From positions 1 through 39,564 of the forward strand of contig JAGWNT010000031.1 in assembly GCA_028871195.1 (NCBI GenBank): a stretch of 39,564 nt of DNA, given 5' to 3'. The position numbers were made by a program, and so were the translations under genes. The notes under the pieces are model-generated. The model did no database searches. It was given only the letters and a program-made list of their open reading frames with translations, and was not told the DNA's origin. Positions within the stretch are counted from its first letter, which is position 1. Each line of letters starts with the position of its first letter. Origin of the DNA: REEB85 sp018971455 (GTDB lineage: Bacteria; Pseudomonadota; Alphaproteobacteria; Acetobacterales; Acetobacteraceae). This document shows positions 18,158-27,953 of the stretch, one piece after another.

Positions 18158-18574
18158 TCACACCGGGCGCGGGGGTGGCGCCAGCCAGTGCTCCAATGCC
18201 TCGCGCCATGCCTCGGCGATCGGCACGGCGCGGCGGGTGGTGGTGTCGATCACCGCGAGGACCGATGTGGCGCGCGAGACGAGGCTCCCCTCGACCAGGA
18301 GGCGCTGGTGCAGGTGCAGCGATTTGGCTCCGATGCGCGCCACCTCGGTTTCGATGCGTACGTCGGCGGGCCAGTTCATCTCCCGCAGGAAGTCGAGTTC
18401 CAGGCGGGCGATGACCACGCCGAAGGCCCCATCGGGGGTCAGCAGGCCGCATTTGTCCATCAGCTCGGCGCGCCCGGCCTCGTACATCACCGCATAAACG
18501 GCGTTGTTGACGTGGCCGAGCTTGTCGGTGTCGCAGAAGCGCAGCTTCTGCGTGGTGACATAGGGCCCGGGCAT
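18158..18574 (-). CDS. Acyl-CoA thioesterase, hotdog fold (4HBT/YbgC-FadM type)
   Basis: A 138-residue single hotdog-domain thioesterase. The active-site region 'FCDTDKLGHVNNAVY' at about residues 13-27 holds the Asp and the His-Val-Asn-Asn of the 4-hydroxybenzoyl-CoA thioesterase group, and 'VVIARLELDFLREM' is the usual central helix-to-strand stretch. It should hydrolyse an acyl-CoA, but chain length cannot be inferred. The start at 18574 follows the map stop by only 5 bases, so the two genes are probably co-transcribed. Confidence 0.88.
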   Translation of the reverse strand: MPGPYVTTQKLRFCDTDKLGHVNNAVYAVMYEAGRAELMDKCGLLTPDGAFGVVIARLELDFLREMNWPADVRIETEVARIGAKSLHLHQRLLVEGSLVSRATSVLAVIDTTTRRAVPIAEAWREALEHWLAPPPRPV

Positions 18575-18579
18575 GGCCG

Positions 18580-19386
18580 TCAGGCGGTGGGATAGGGGGG
18601 CTTGTCGAGACCGGCCGGGGAGAGGGTGAAGATCTCCACGCCGTCTTCCGTCACGCCGACCATGTGTTCGAACTGGGCGGAGAGGCTGCGGTCGCGGGTG
18701 ACGGCGGTCCAGCCATCGTCGAGCACCTTCACCTCGGGGCGGCCGGCATTGACCATCGGCTCGATGGTGAAGAACATCCCGGGCTTGAGCACCGGACCCT
18801 CGCCGGGGCGGCCGAAATGGAGCACGTTTGGCGCCTCGTGGAAGCGCTTGCCGATGCCGTGGCCGCAGAAATCGCGCACCACGCTGAAACGCTGCGCTTC
18901 CACGTAGCTCTGGATGGCGTGGCCGATATCGCCGAGGGTCGCGCCCGGGCGCACTGCGGCGATGCCGCGCAGCAGGGATTCGTAGGTGACGTCGAGCAGG
19001 TTGCGCGCCCGGGTGGAGGGCGCGCCCGCGCAATACATGCGGCTGGAATCGCCGTGCCAGCCATCAAGGATGACGGTGACATCGATGTTCAGCACGTCGC
19101 CGGCCTCGAGCATGCGGTCTCCGGGAATGCCGTGGCAGACGACGTGGTTGATCGAGGTGCAGATGGATTTCGGATAGCCGCGATAGTTCAGCGGCGCCGG
19201 AACCGCGCCGCGGGCGGTGATGAACTCGTGGCAGATCTGGTCGAGCCGGGCGGTGGTGACGCCGGGGGCGATGTGCGGTCCGATCATGTCCAGCGTCTCG
19301 GCGGCCAGGCGCCCGGCCGCGCGCATCGGCGCGAAATCGGCCGGCGCGTGGATGGTGATACGTCGTGCGTCGGCCTGGCCGTCCAT
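18580..19386 (-). CDS. map: Methionine aminopeptidase, type I
   Basis: Removes the initiator Met from nascent proteins. The 268-residue protein shows all five metal ligands of the pita-bread fold: Asp in 'NIDVTV', Asp in 'HGDSS', His in 'CGHGIGKRFHE', Glu in 'TIEPM' and Glu in 'QFEHMVGVTEDG'. The His of 'NHVVCHGIP' is the expected substrate-binding residue. No inserted domain is present, so it is type I. It is upstream of the thioesterase gene (5-base gap). Confidence 0.96.
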   Translation of the reverse strand: MDGQADARRITIHAPADFAPMRAAGRLAAETLDMIGPHIAPGVTTARLDQICHEFITARGAVPAPLNYRGYPKSICTSINHVVCHGIPGDRMLEAGDVLNIDVTVILDGWHGDSSRMYCAGAPSTRARNLLDVTYESLLRGIAAVRPGATLGDIGHAIQSYVEAQRFSVVRDFCGHGIGKRFHEAPNVLHFGRPGEGPVLKPGMFFTIEPMVNAGRPEVKVLDDGWTAVTRDRSLSAQFEHMVGVTEDGVEIFTLSPAGLDKPPYPTA

Positions 19387-19538
19387 GTTCCATCACGCTC
19401 CGAAAGCTTGGGCCGCCTTCGACGGTCCCGGGGACCGGTGTCGGACCCCGCGCTACAAAATGAGCAAGCCGGGGCGGCCATGCAAGGGTGGTGTGCCGCG
19501 AGGGGGCCTTGCCGTCAGGGGGTGTCCGGTCGGCGCGC

Positions 19539-20771
19539 TCAGCGGCTGGTCAGCTGTCCCGGTTCCGGGCGGAGCGTGGTGCAGCGCTGGTGCTGCCGGG
19601 CCAGGGCGGCGCAGGTGCCGGCGGCCTGGGCTTGGGTGAGGGCCACCACCTGGGCGCGCCAGACCGCGCCATGGCGGATTTTCACCTCGGACAGCCGGGT
19701 TTCCCCCGCGCCGGCCAGGCGGTGGGCGGCGGCCGCGGCACGGTGGGCGACGGCCTCGCTGGCAAAGGCGCCGACCTGGACGGCCCATTTGTCGGCGGTG
19801 AGCGGGGCGTGCGGCGCCAGCGGGGCGGGGGCCGCGTGCGCCGCGGCAATCAGGCCGCCGCCGCGGGCCTCGCGCACCGGCGTACCGACGTCGTATTGCC
19901 GGAAGGCCTGGTCGAGGAGGGAGGCCATGTGGAGGTCGCGTTCGCCGGGATGGGCGGCGCCGAGCACCACGCCGATCAGCCGCACGTGGTCGCGCACCGC
20001 CGAGGTGACGAGATTGAACCCCGAGGCATTGGTGTAGCCGGTCTTGAGGCCGTCGGCGCCGGGGTAGGTTTGCAGCATGTGGTCGTGGCCGACGATCATC
20101 TGGCCGTGGAAACGGAATTCCGGCGTGCTGAAATAATGGTACTGCGCCGGGAAGTCCCGGATCAGGTGGCGGGCCAGTACGGCGAGGTCACGCGCCGTCG
20201 TCCATTGGTCGGGATCGGGCAGGCCGGAGGCGTTGTGGTAGATGGTGTGGCTCATGCCGAGCGCGTGGGCGCGCAGCGTCATCATGCGGGCGAAGCGCAG
20301 CTCGTCGCCGCCGCCGAGCATCTCGCCGAGCGCGCAGGCGGCATCGTTGGCCGAGCGGGTCACCATGCCGAGGATCGCCTGCTCGACCGTGATGTGCATG
20401 CCCGGCACCAGGCCGAGCTTGGTGGGCTCCATCGCGGCGGCATGGGCGGAGACGGGGACCAGTTCGTTGAGGCTGATGCGGCGGTCGCGCAGCGCCTCGA
20501 ACGCCATATAGAGCGTCATCATCTTCGTCAGGCTGGCCGGGTGGCGCGGCGCGTCCGGGCTGGCTGACCACAGGATGCGGCCGGTGGCGGCGTCCATCAC
20601 GATGGAGCTGTAGCGATCCGAGCCGATCTGGGCGTGGGCGGCGGGGGCCAGGAGCAGGGTCGTGGCGAGGCCGAGCAGCATCGCGAGCAGCATCAGCAGA
20701 GGCCGTGCAGCCGGCAGCGCCAATCCGTGCCGGCGCGGGTGGCCGGCGAAGGCGTGGGGCTGCGTCGTCAT
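19539..20771 (-). CDS. dacA: D-alanyl-D-alanine carboxypeptidase (PBP5/6 type) with SPOR domain
   Basis: Periplasmic penicillin-binding protein that trims the terminal D-Ala from peptidoglycan stem peptides. From ATG 20771 (410 residues) a signal peptide ends at about 'AHA|Q' (residues 45-48). The three catalytic motifs are present: SLTK (Ser80, Lys83), SAN (140-142) and KTG (243-245). A C-terminal SPOR domain begins near residue 333 ('WAVQVGAF') and would bind denuded septal glycan. The ATG at 20807 has a poor ribosome-binding site, whereas GGGAGA precedes 20771. It is divergent from the phasin gene. Confidence 0.93.
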   Translation of the reverse strand: MTTQPHAFAGHPRRHGLALPAARPLLMLLAMLLGLATTLLLAPAAHAQIGSDRYSSIVMDAATGRILWSASPDAPRHPASLTKMMTLYMAFEALRDRRISLNELVPVSAHAAAMEPTKLGLVPGMHITVEQAILGMVTRSANDAACALGEMLGGGDELRFARMMTLRAHALGMSHTIYHNASGLPDPDQWTTARDLAVLARHLIRDFPAQYHYFSTPEFRFHGQMIVGHDHMLQTYPGADGLKTGYTNASGFNLVTSAVRDHVRLIGVVLGAAHPGERDLHMASLLDQAFRQYDVGTPVREARGGGLIAAAHAAPAPLAPHAPLTADKWAVQVGAFASEAVAHRAAAAAHRLAGAGETRLSEVKIRHGAVWRAQVVALTQAQAAGTCAALARQHQRCTTLRPEPGQLTSR

Positions 20772-21095
20772 TGTCGATCGGTCTCCCAGGCTGACGCGGA
20801 CGACCATAGGATCAGGGGGGTAGCCTGTCCAGCCAAAATCGATACGAAATCGCGGCTTTATAATGGGTTAAAGGGCGGTTCTCGGGTGGCGAAAGACTTC
20901 GGCGGCGCATGTGAGGAGGCGGATTTCCGCCATTTGTTGCGCCGCACAAAATTTTTCTTGACCACCCCGGATGGTCGGCGTATCTAGCCCGTGTTGCAGC
21001 GCAACATGAACGTGAACCGGGTCTGGCTGGTGCGCGACGAAACGATGGACGCGGCGCCGAGGCTGACCCGGGTTGAAGGTATGGAGAGCAAAGTC
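20772..21095. other. Divergent intergenic region dacA / phasin (324 bases)
   Basis: No gene is apparent here. The left part (20772-20880) is GC-rich with no clear signal, and the centre around 20850-20990 is AT-richer. It holds the phasin promoter and two TGC-N3-GCA repeats described separately, and the right 90 bases are the phasin leader. The open frame that runs through the leader starts with GTG at 20991 inside the predicted transcription start region and is not thought to be translated. Confidence 0.7.
20934..21006 (+). promoter_or_regulatory. Phasin promoter with two TGC-N3-GCA operator-like repeats
   Basis: A sigma-70-like promoter: TTGACC (20958-20963), 17-base spacer, TATCTA (20981-20986), giving a start near 20993. 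Two dyads flank it. The first, TTGTTGC-GCC-GCACAA at 20934-20949, lies just upstream of -35; the second, TGTTGC-AGC-GCAACA at 20992-21006, is a perfect 6-bp inverted repeat at the start point. Both share the core TGC-N3-GCA. In PHB-storing alphaproteobacteria the repressor PhaR binds TGC/GCA dyads before phasin genes, so PhaR control is a reasonable inference. Confidence 0.55.
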
Positions 21096-21623
21096 ATGGC
21101 GATCAAGAAGAGCGTCGAGCCGGCGACCAAGCAGATCGAGACGGAAGCTGCCCCGGCTGAGGCGGTGACCAAGGGCTTCGGCGAGACCATTGCGGCACTG
21201 AAGACGAGCATGACCGGCGCGGCCGCCGGCTTCAAGAAAACCCAGGAAGAAGTGAAGATGAACATGGACAAGGCGATCAAGACGGCTGAGGAAATGGTGT
21301 CCTTCGGCCAGGGCAACGTCGAGGCGATCGTGAAGTCGGGCCAGATATGGAGCGCCGGCGTGCAGGATCTCTCCAAGAGCTTCGCTGCCACCGCGCAGGC
21401 CCAGCTCGACCAGACGGTGGCGACGATGAAGGCGCTGGCCGGCGTGAAGTCGCTCAAGGAGGCGATCGACCTGCAGGCCAACCTGACGCGCAACTCGGTC
21501 GAGACCGCCGTCGCGCAGACCGGCAAGCTGACCGATGCGTCGATGAAGCTCGCCGAGCAGGCTTTCGCGCCGATCACCGCCCGCGTGACGCTGGCCGTGG
21601 AGAAGTTCGGCCGCGCCGCCTGA
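21096..21623 (+). CDS. Phasin family protein
   Basis: A 175-residue amphipathic, alpha-helical protein of the phasin family (PF09361-like), which coats polyhydroxyalkanoate granules. It is rich in Ala, Lys, Glu and Thr, with the typical central stretch 'SFGQGNVEAIVKSGQIWSAG' and 'QAQLDQTVATMKALAGVKS', and no Cys. Lys-rich N-terminus 'MAIKKSVEPATKQ'. ATG at 21096 was chosen because GGAGA lies 8 bases before it; ATG at 21081, five codons earlier, has worse spacing. A strong hairpin follows the stop. Its presence implies PHB storage in this organism. Confidence 0.88.
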   Translation: MAIKKSVEPATKQIETEAAPAEAVTKGFGETIAALKTSMTGAAAGFKKTQEEVKMNMDKAIKTAEEMVSFGQGNVEAIVKSGQIWSAGVQDLSKSFAATAQAQLDQTVATMKALAGVKSLKEAIDLQANLTRNSVETAVAQTGKLTDASMKLAEQAFAPITARVTLAVEKFGRAA

Positions 21624-21648
21624 TCGCGCGCCGCTTCGAGGTTTGCAG

Positions 21649-21686
21649 CGAGGCCCGGGGCGCAAGCCCCGGGCCTCGTCTCGTTT
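21649..21686 (+). terminator. Intrinsic terminator after phasin
   Basis: A 13-bp perfect stem (CGAGGCCCGGGGC at 21649-21661 with its complement at 21666-21678) and a GCAA tetraloop begin 26 bases past the phasin stop, followed by a T-rich but interrupted tail (TCTCGTTT). The very stable GC stem should also stabilise the mRNA 3' end. Confidence 0.75.
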
Positions 21687-21894
21687 GCGCACCACGCGGG
21701 ACGCGGGCCATGACCTGGCCGTGCCACTGGCCGTGACCCGGGGGAGGCGTGCGTGCGGTGGCGTCTTGTTGCCTCGCCGGCGCTGCCCATGTAGGTGCGA
21801 CAGGAAGATGGTTTTCACCGGAAACCCGAGTTCGCTATGCTTGCTGCCCGGCTTGGCGCGGCGTGCGGCCGGAGGGGATGTTTGAGCGGCAGGC

Positions 21895-22227
21895 ATGAGC
21901 GACACGGATAAGAACAAGAGCGGAACCACCACGCCCAACACCGGGGTGGTGGTGAAGGCGCGCACCAAGACGCGCAAGCCGGCCATGTACAAAGTATTGA
22001 TGCTGAACGACGATTACACGCCGATGGAGTTCGTCGTTCATGTGCTGGAGCGTTTCTTCCAGAAATCCCGCGAGGAGGCGACGCGCATCATGATGCACGT
22101 GCATCATCGCGGCGTCGGCGTCTGCGGCGTGTTCACCTATGAGGTGGCGGAGACGAAGGTGACCCAGGTGATGGACCTGGCGCGCCAGAACCAGCACCCG
22201 CTGCAATGCACGATCGAGAAGGACTGA
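21895..22227 (+). CDS. clpS: ATP-dependent Clp protease adaptor ClpS
   Basis: N-end rule adaptor that delivers proteins with bulky N-terminal residues to ClpAP. The 110-residue protein has a disordered N-terminal tail (about 1-28) followed by the ClpS fold: 'YKVLMLNDDYTPMEFVVHVL' with the ligand-pocket residues Asn-Asp-Asp and Met, and 'MMHVHHRG' with the conserved His. The C-terminus 'HPLQCTIEKD' is typical. The ATG at 21895 overlaps the TGA of a six-codon open frame starting at 21878. The cognate clpA lies 343 bases downstream on the same strand. Confidence 0.95.
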   Translation: MSDTDKNKSGTTTPNTGVVVKARTKTRKPAMYKVLMLNDDYTPMEFVVHVLERFFQKSREEATRIMMHVHHRGVGVCGVFTYEVAETKVTQVMDLARQNQHPLQCTIEKD

Positions 22228-22570
22228 CCAGGCGTTAAGGGCCGGGCCTGGCCGGGGGGGCGGCCGGGCACGATTGGCGCCTCGGTGCCGGGCCTGACCC
22301 GGGCGCGCGAAGAGCGGCTGGCCTGTGCACATGCCGGCGGCCGCGTGCCCGGCCAAACGGCGGGGTTTGATCCCGCCTCTCCACTTTTTAAGTTTTGCGG
22401 GCACAGATTGCAGGTGCGCGTGCTGAACATTCTTGAAAGAATGATCGGCCAGAATGGCGCCGCCGCCACCGTGCCCGGCCGATGATCCGGGGTGCCGGCG
22501 CCGCCGGTCCGACTAGCCGAGCCGCCCGCCGATACAGGCTTGCACCATCGATACCAGGAGCGTCGTCCCC
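22228..22570. other. clpS-clpA intergenic region (343 bases)
   Basis: No coding sequence is supported. From left to right: a very G/C-rich stretch with several short dyads (22240-22350); a hairpin GGCGGG/CCCGCC with a 7-base loop at 22359-22377, followed 7 bases later by TTTTTAAGTTTT, which may end clpS transcription; the 16-bp palindrome at 22428-22443; and a leader with AGGAG 10 bases before clpA. No convincing -35/-10 pair was found for clpA. Confidence 0.55.
22428..22443. promoter_or_regulatory. 16-bp perfect palindrome upstream of clpA
   Basis: CATTCTT-GA-AAGAATG is a perfect 7-bp inverted repeat with a 2-base centre, 127 bases before the clpA start, in an AT-rich island of an otherwise GC-rich gap. 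A further copy of the half-site AGAATG is at 22451. The shape suits a dimeric DNA-binding protein rather than an RNA hairpin. The embedded CTTGAAA resembles a sigma-32 -35 element, but no matching -10 was found at the right distance. Confidence 0.45.
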
Positions 22571-24916
<2,346 letters not shown>

Positions 24917-24969
24917 GACGGCGCCGAGGCGTCGCCGGCGGGATCGCCTCGCCGCCGGCGAACGCCGTC
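24917..24969. terminator. Nested inverted repeat after clpA
   Basis: An outer 7-bp dyad (GACGGCG at 24917-24923, CGCCGTC at 24963-24969) encloses a perfect 10-bp dyad (TCGCCGGCGG at 24932-24941, CCGCCGGCGA at 24952-24961). It starts directly after the clpA stop. No T tract follows, so it is either a Rho-assisted end or a 3' mRNA stabiliser. Confidence 0.5.
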
Positions 24970-25078
24970 TGCCCGTGGCGCTTGATCAAATCTGCGAGAT
25001 TGGCAACGGCGTGCGGTGAGCGTGCCGGCGAGGGAGCCGTCGCAGACCCACTGATGCCGCCGCCGGAGATCAGCTCGG

Positions 25079-25873
25079 CTACGGCGTCATTGCGCGTGCG
25101 CGTGCCACCAGGGCCGAGCCGGGATTGCTCAATTCGGACGGAATGGTGAAGTGGTTATGGTTGGCCAGGATGTCCCATGTGCCGTTCCAGGCGGCGGCGA
25201 TGGCGGCGGATTGGCGGTGATATTCCACGCCCTCGGCCTCGCCGACCACGGCATGCAGGGGCAGGCCGGGCGGCGGCAGGAATAGCGGAGAGAGGCGGCG
25301 GGCTTCGGCCGCGTCGAGATCGAGAGCCGCGTTGATGCTGGTGGCACGGAGCGGTTCGAGGTCGAACAGGCCGCTGATCGGCAGGGCGGCGGCGACCATG
25401 CCCGGCGGCAGGCCGTGGGCCGGCCAGTCGGTCGCCAGCAGCATCGCCGCCAGATGCCCGCCGGCGGAATGGCCGCTCGCGAGGATTTTGCGCCCGTGCC
25501 GGCGGTACAGGAAGGCGGCGCAATCGCGCAGCTGGCCGGTGAGAGTGGCTAGGCTGACCTGCGGGCAGAGATCGTAGGAGGGCATGGCGACGGCCACGCC
25601 GTGCGCGAGCAGGCCGCGCGCGAGGTGACTGAAGAGGGAGCGGTCCAGCCGCTGCCAGTAGCCGCCATGAATGAACATGGCGAGCGGTGCGGCGCGCGCC
25701 GCGTCGGGCCAGAAGAGGTCGAGCGCGGTGCGTTCCGTGGGCCCGTAGGGCAGGCCGAGTTCGGCGTGGGGGTGTGCGGCGCGGAAGGCGGCGGCATCGC
25801 GCGCCCAGCCCGCGACGATGGCGGGGTGCTCCGGCACTTTCACCTGGTTGTTGTATTCAGCCTCCATGTCCAT
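25079..25873 (-). CDS. Alpha/beta hydrolase, arylformamidase (kynurenine formamidase)-like
   Basis: A 264-residue serine hydrolase of the esterase/arylformamidase branch. The oxyanion loop is 'HGGYW' (69-73), the nucleophile Ser136 lies in 'GHSAGG', and the catalytic His is in 'NHNHFTIPSEL' near residue 240. 'MPSYDLCP' after the first motif is typical of animal- and bacterial-type N-formylkynurenine formamidases. ATG at 25873 has AGGAGG 8 bases upstream. It is divergent from the bicupin dioxygenase gene by 77 bases. Whether it acts on formylkynurenine is open: no tryptophan dioxygenase or kynureninase gene is in view. Confidence 0.8.
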   Translation of the reverse strand: MDMEAEYNNQVKVPEHPAIVAGWARDAAAFRAAHPHAELGLPYGPTERTALDLFWPDAARAAPLAMFIHGGYWQRLDRSLFSHLARGLLAHGVAVAMPSYDLCPQVSLATLTGQLRDCAAFLYRRHGRKILASGHSAGGHLAAMLLATDWPAHGLPPGMVAAALPISGLFDLEPLRATSINAALDLDAAEARRLSPLFLPPPGLPLHAVVGEAEGVEYHRQSAAIAAAWNGTWDILANHNHFTIPSELSNPGSALVARARAMTP

Positions 25874-25950
25874 CGTCGGCGCCTCCTGGCGGCATGGTGG
25901 TCCTGCGCGCCCATGCGTGGCAAGCTGGGACGTTCGCAGGGGAGGGCAGG

Positions 25951-26634
25951 ATGCGCGAAGACGTTCCCGGCCGGGCCAATGTCGCCGACACGCCGGAGCT
26001 TGACGCGTATTACGACGAGATCGCGGCGTTGGATGCCGGCGCGCTGTGGAATGTCGCCAACATCATCGAGCCGTGGGAGCCGCGTTCGAGTTCGGTGCCG
26101 ATGCTGTGGCCCTATCGCAAGCTGCGCGCCCATGTGCTGCGCTCGCTCGAGCTGGTGACGCCGGAGCGGGCGGGGCGGCGGGTCGTCTATCTGGCCAATC
26201 CGGGACGGCGCGACGTCGCCGCGGCGGTGGGCTCGCTCTATACCGGGTTGCAGGTGATGAGTCCGGGTGAGAGCGCCTCGGCCCATCGCCATTCGACCTC
26301 GGCGCTGCGCTTCATCATGGAGGGCAGCGGCGCCTACACCATCGTCGATGGGCACAAGGTGACTCTGGGGCGGAATGATTTCGTGATCACGCCGAACGGC
26401 GCCTGGCACGAGCATGGCGTCGAGGCGGGAGGCAGCGTCTGCATCTGGCAGGACGGGCTCGACATTCCCCTGGTCAATGCGCTGGAGGCCAATTTCTTCC
26501 AGGTTCATCCGAAGCTGCGCCAGGAGGTGGACCATGCGGTGGATGACACCTCGGCGCGCTACGGCGGGCCGGGGCTGCGGCCTTCCACCGGGGCTTGGAC
26601 GAAGGGGTATTCGCCGCTGCTGAAATACGAATGA
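25951..26634 (+). CDS. Bicupin dioxygenase, N-terminal half
   Basis: A 227-residue product if translation stops at the TGA. It holds the N-terminal helical arm (about 1-60) and the first cupin with the metal motif 'SAHRHSTSALRF' and 'AWHEHG', the iron-binding cupin of the family. Without the second cupin the tetramer interface and part of the active-site wall would be missing, so activity is doubtful unless the second half is made separately. Confidence 0.7.
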   Translation: MREDVPGRANVADTPELDAYYDEIAALDAGALWNVANIIEPWEPRSSSVPMLWPYRKLRAHVLRSLELVTPERAGRRVVYLANPGRRDVAAAVGSLYTGLQVMSPGESASAHRHSTSALRFIMEGSGAYTIVDGHKVTLGRNDFVITPNGAWHEHGVEAGGSVCIWQDGLDIPLVNALEANFFQVHPKLRQEVDHAVDDTSARYGGPGLRPSTGAWTKGYSPLLKYE

Positions 26635-26697
26635 GCGGCGACCTATGCGGCGCTGTGCGCGGCTGCCGCGGCGGGCGAGGGCTCGGCTTGCGACGGG

Positions 26698-27039
26698 GTG
26701 ATGATGCAGTACGTGAACCCGCTGACCGGCGGGGCGGTGATGCAGACCATCGGGGCCGCGATGCAGCGCCTCGCACCGGGCGAGCACACGCAGGCGCATC
26801 GCCATACCGGCAGCGCCGTCTATCAGGTCGCCAAGGGGGCCGGATTTTCCGTCATCGGCGGGCGGCGCCTCGATTGGGAGGAGCGGGACATCTTCTGTGT
26901 GCCGTCATGGATGTATCACGAGCATGGCAATGCCGCCGCGGACGAGGATGCCTGCCTGTTCCAGTTCAATGATCTTCCCGTCATGCATGCCCTCGGGCTC
27001 TACCGCGAGGAAGCCCATCCCGATGGCCGGCAGCGCTGA
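26698..27039 (+). CDS. Bicupin dioxygenase, C-terminal half
   Basis: A 113-residue cupin starting with GTG at 26698 or the ATGs at 26701/26704, in the same frame as the first half. It contains 'EHTQAHRHTGSAVYQVAKG' and 'MYHEHGN', then 'FNDLPVMHALGLYREE', the usual C-terminus of gentisate dioxygenases. The ribosome-binding site (GACGGGG) is weak and too close, so independent translation is uncertain; 64 bases separate the TGA from this start. Confidence 0.6.
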   Translation: MMMQYVNPLTGGAVMQTIGAAMQRLAPGEHTQAHRHTGSAVYQVAKGAGFSVIGGRRLDWEERDIFCVPSWMYHEHGNAAADEDACLFQFNDLPVMHALGLYREEAHPDGRQR

Positions 27040-27056
27040 AGGAGCCAGAGACAATC

Positions 27057-27938
27057 ATGCCACATGCGACAGCCGATGATGGGGTGAAGCTTTATTACGA
27101 GGAGACCGGCAGCGGCACGCCGGTGATCTTCGTGCACGAATTCGCCGGCGATTGCCGGAGCTGGGAGCCGCAGCTGCGCCATTTCGGCCAGCGCTATCGC
27201 GCCATCGCCTATAATGCGCGCGGGTATCCGCCGTCGGACGTGCCCGAGGACGTGGCGCGCTATTCGCAAAACCGGGCGGCCGATGATATCGGCGCAGTGC
27301 TCGATCATCTCGGCCTCAACCGCGCCCATGTGGTGGGCCTGTCGATGGGCGGGTTCGCCACGCTGCATTTCGGGTTTCGCCATGCGCCGCGCGCGCGCTC
27401 GCTGACGGTGGCCGGGTGCGGCTATGGCGCGGATCCGGGCAAGCGGGAGAGATTTCGCGAGGAGGGGGCCGCGACCGTGGCGTTCATTCGCGAACATGGC
27501 ATGGCGGCGTTTGCCGAGCGCTATGCCGTGGGGCCGACGCGGGTGCAGTTCCAGAACAAGAACCCGCGCGGCTTCGCCGAGTTCCAGCGGATGCTGGCCG
27601 AGCATTCGCCGACCGGCTCGGCGAACACGCAGCTGGGGGTGCAGCGCGAGCGGCCCTCGCTCTACGACCTCACCGCGCCGATGAAGGCGCTGCGCGTGCC
27701 GACGCTGGTGCTCTATGGCGACGAGGACTGGCCGTGCCTGCTGCCGGGCATTCTCATGAAGCAGACGATCCCGACAGCGGCCATGGCCGTGATGCCGAAT
27801 TGCGGGCATGGCATCAACGCCGAGGATCCTGACCAGTTCAACCACATCGTCGGCGCGTTTCTTGCCCAGGTCGACGCCAATCGCTGGCCGGTGCGTGACG
27901 AGCGCGCCATGGTGGAGTCGATCACCGGCATGCGGTGA
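27057..27938 (+). CDS. Alpha/beta fold hydrolase
   Basis: A 293-residue alpha/beta hydrolase. The nucleophile elbow is 'GLSMGG' with Ser96, the acid is the Asp of 'LYGDEDWP', and the catalytic His is in 'NCGHGIN' near residue 250. 'FVHEFAGDCRSWEPQL' is the oxyanion-loop region; HEF replaces the common HG. Members near ring-cleavage dioxygenases often hydrolyse meta-cleavage products or enol-lactones. It follows the bicupin stop by 17 bases with GAAGGAG 12 bases before the ATG, so it is co-transcribed with that gene. It converges on the class II aldolase gene. Confidence 0.85.
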   Translation: MPHATADDGVKLYYEETGSGTPVIFVHEFAGDCRSWEPQLRHFGQRYRAIAYNARGYPPSDVPEDVARYSQNRAADDIGAVLDHLGLNRAHVVGLSMGGFATLHFGFRHAPRARSLTVAGCGYGADPGKRERFREEGAATVAFIREHGMAAFAERYAVGPTRVQFQNKNPRGFAEFQRMLAEHSPTGSANTQLGVQRERPSLYDLTAPMKALRVPTLVLYGDEDWPCLLPGILMKQTIPTAAMAVMPNCGHGINAEDPDQFNHIVGAFLAQVDANRWPVRDERAMVESITGMR

Positions 27939-27953
27939 CGGCGCGCCCCGCGC

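Larger units (their letters stand above)
25951..27039 (+). pseudogene. Gentisate 1,2-dioxygenase-type bicupin gene interrupted by an in-frame TGA
   Basis: Read through one TGA at 26632-26634, the frame encodes a 362-residue bicupin ring-cleavage dioxygenase of the gentisate / 1-hydroxy-2-naphthoate / salicylate 1,2-dioxygenase family, whose members are about 340-380 residues. The N-terminal cupin supplies the Fe(II) ligands (His112, His114, His153), and the C-terminal cupin also keeps an H-x-H and a later His. The TGA falls after 'SPLLKYE', where relatives carry Trp (TGG), and the following 22 codons continue the expected linker with no frame shift. Explanations are a recent nonsense mutation, a sequence error, or a functional split. 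The ribosome-binding site of the first half is good (GGGGAGGG). Confidence 0.78.

Noticed and set aside
22359..22377. tRNA T-arm-like hairpin (GGCGGG, GTTTGAT loop, CCCGCC), as if a tRNA-Ser 3' remnant or integration site
   Set aside because: The loop lacks the TTC order and C56 required of a T-arm, no acceptor partner or CCA is nearby, and no other tRNA parts were found.
22432..22461. Sigma-32 heat-shock promoter for clpA
   Set aside because: CTTGAAA could serve as -35, but no CCATNT-like -10 is found 13-17 bases downstream.
26632..26634. Selenocysteine at the TGA of the bicupin gene
   Set aside because: The family position is Trp, not Cys or Sec, the TGA is far from the metal site, and no selenocysteine insertion hairpin was recognised right after it.
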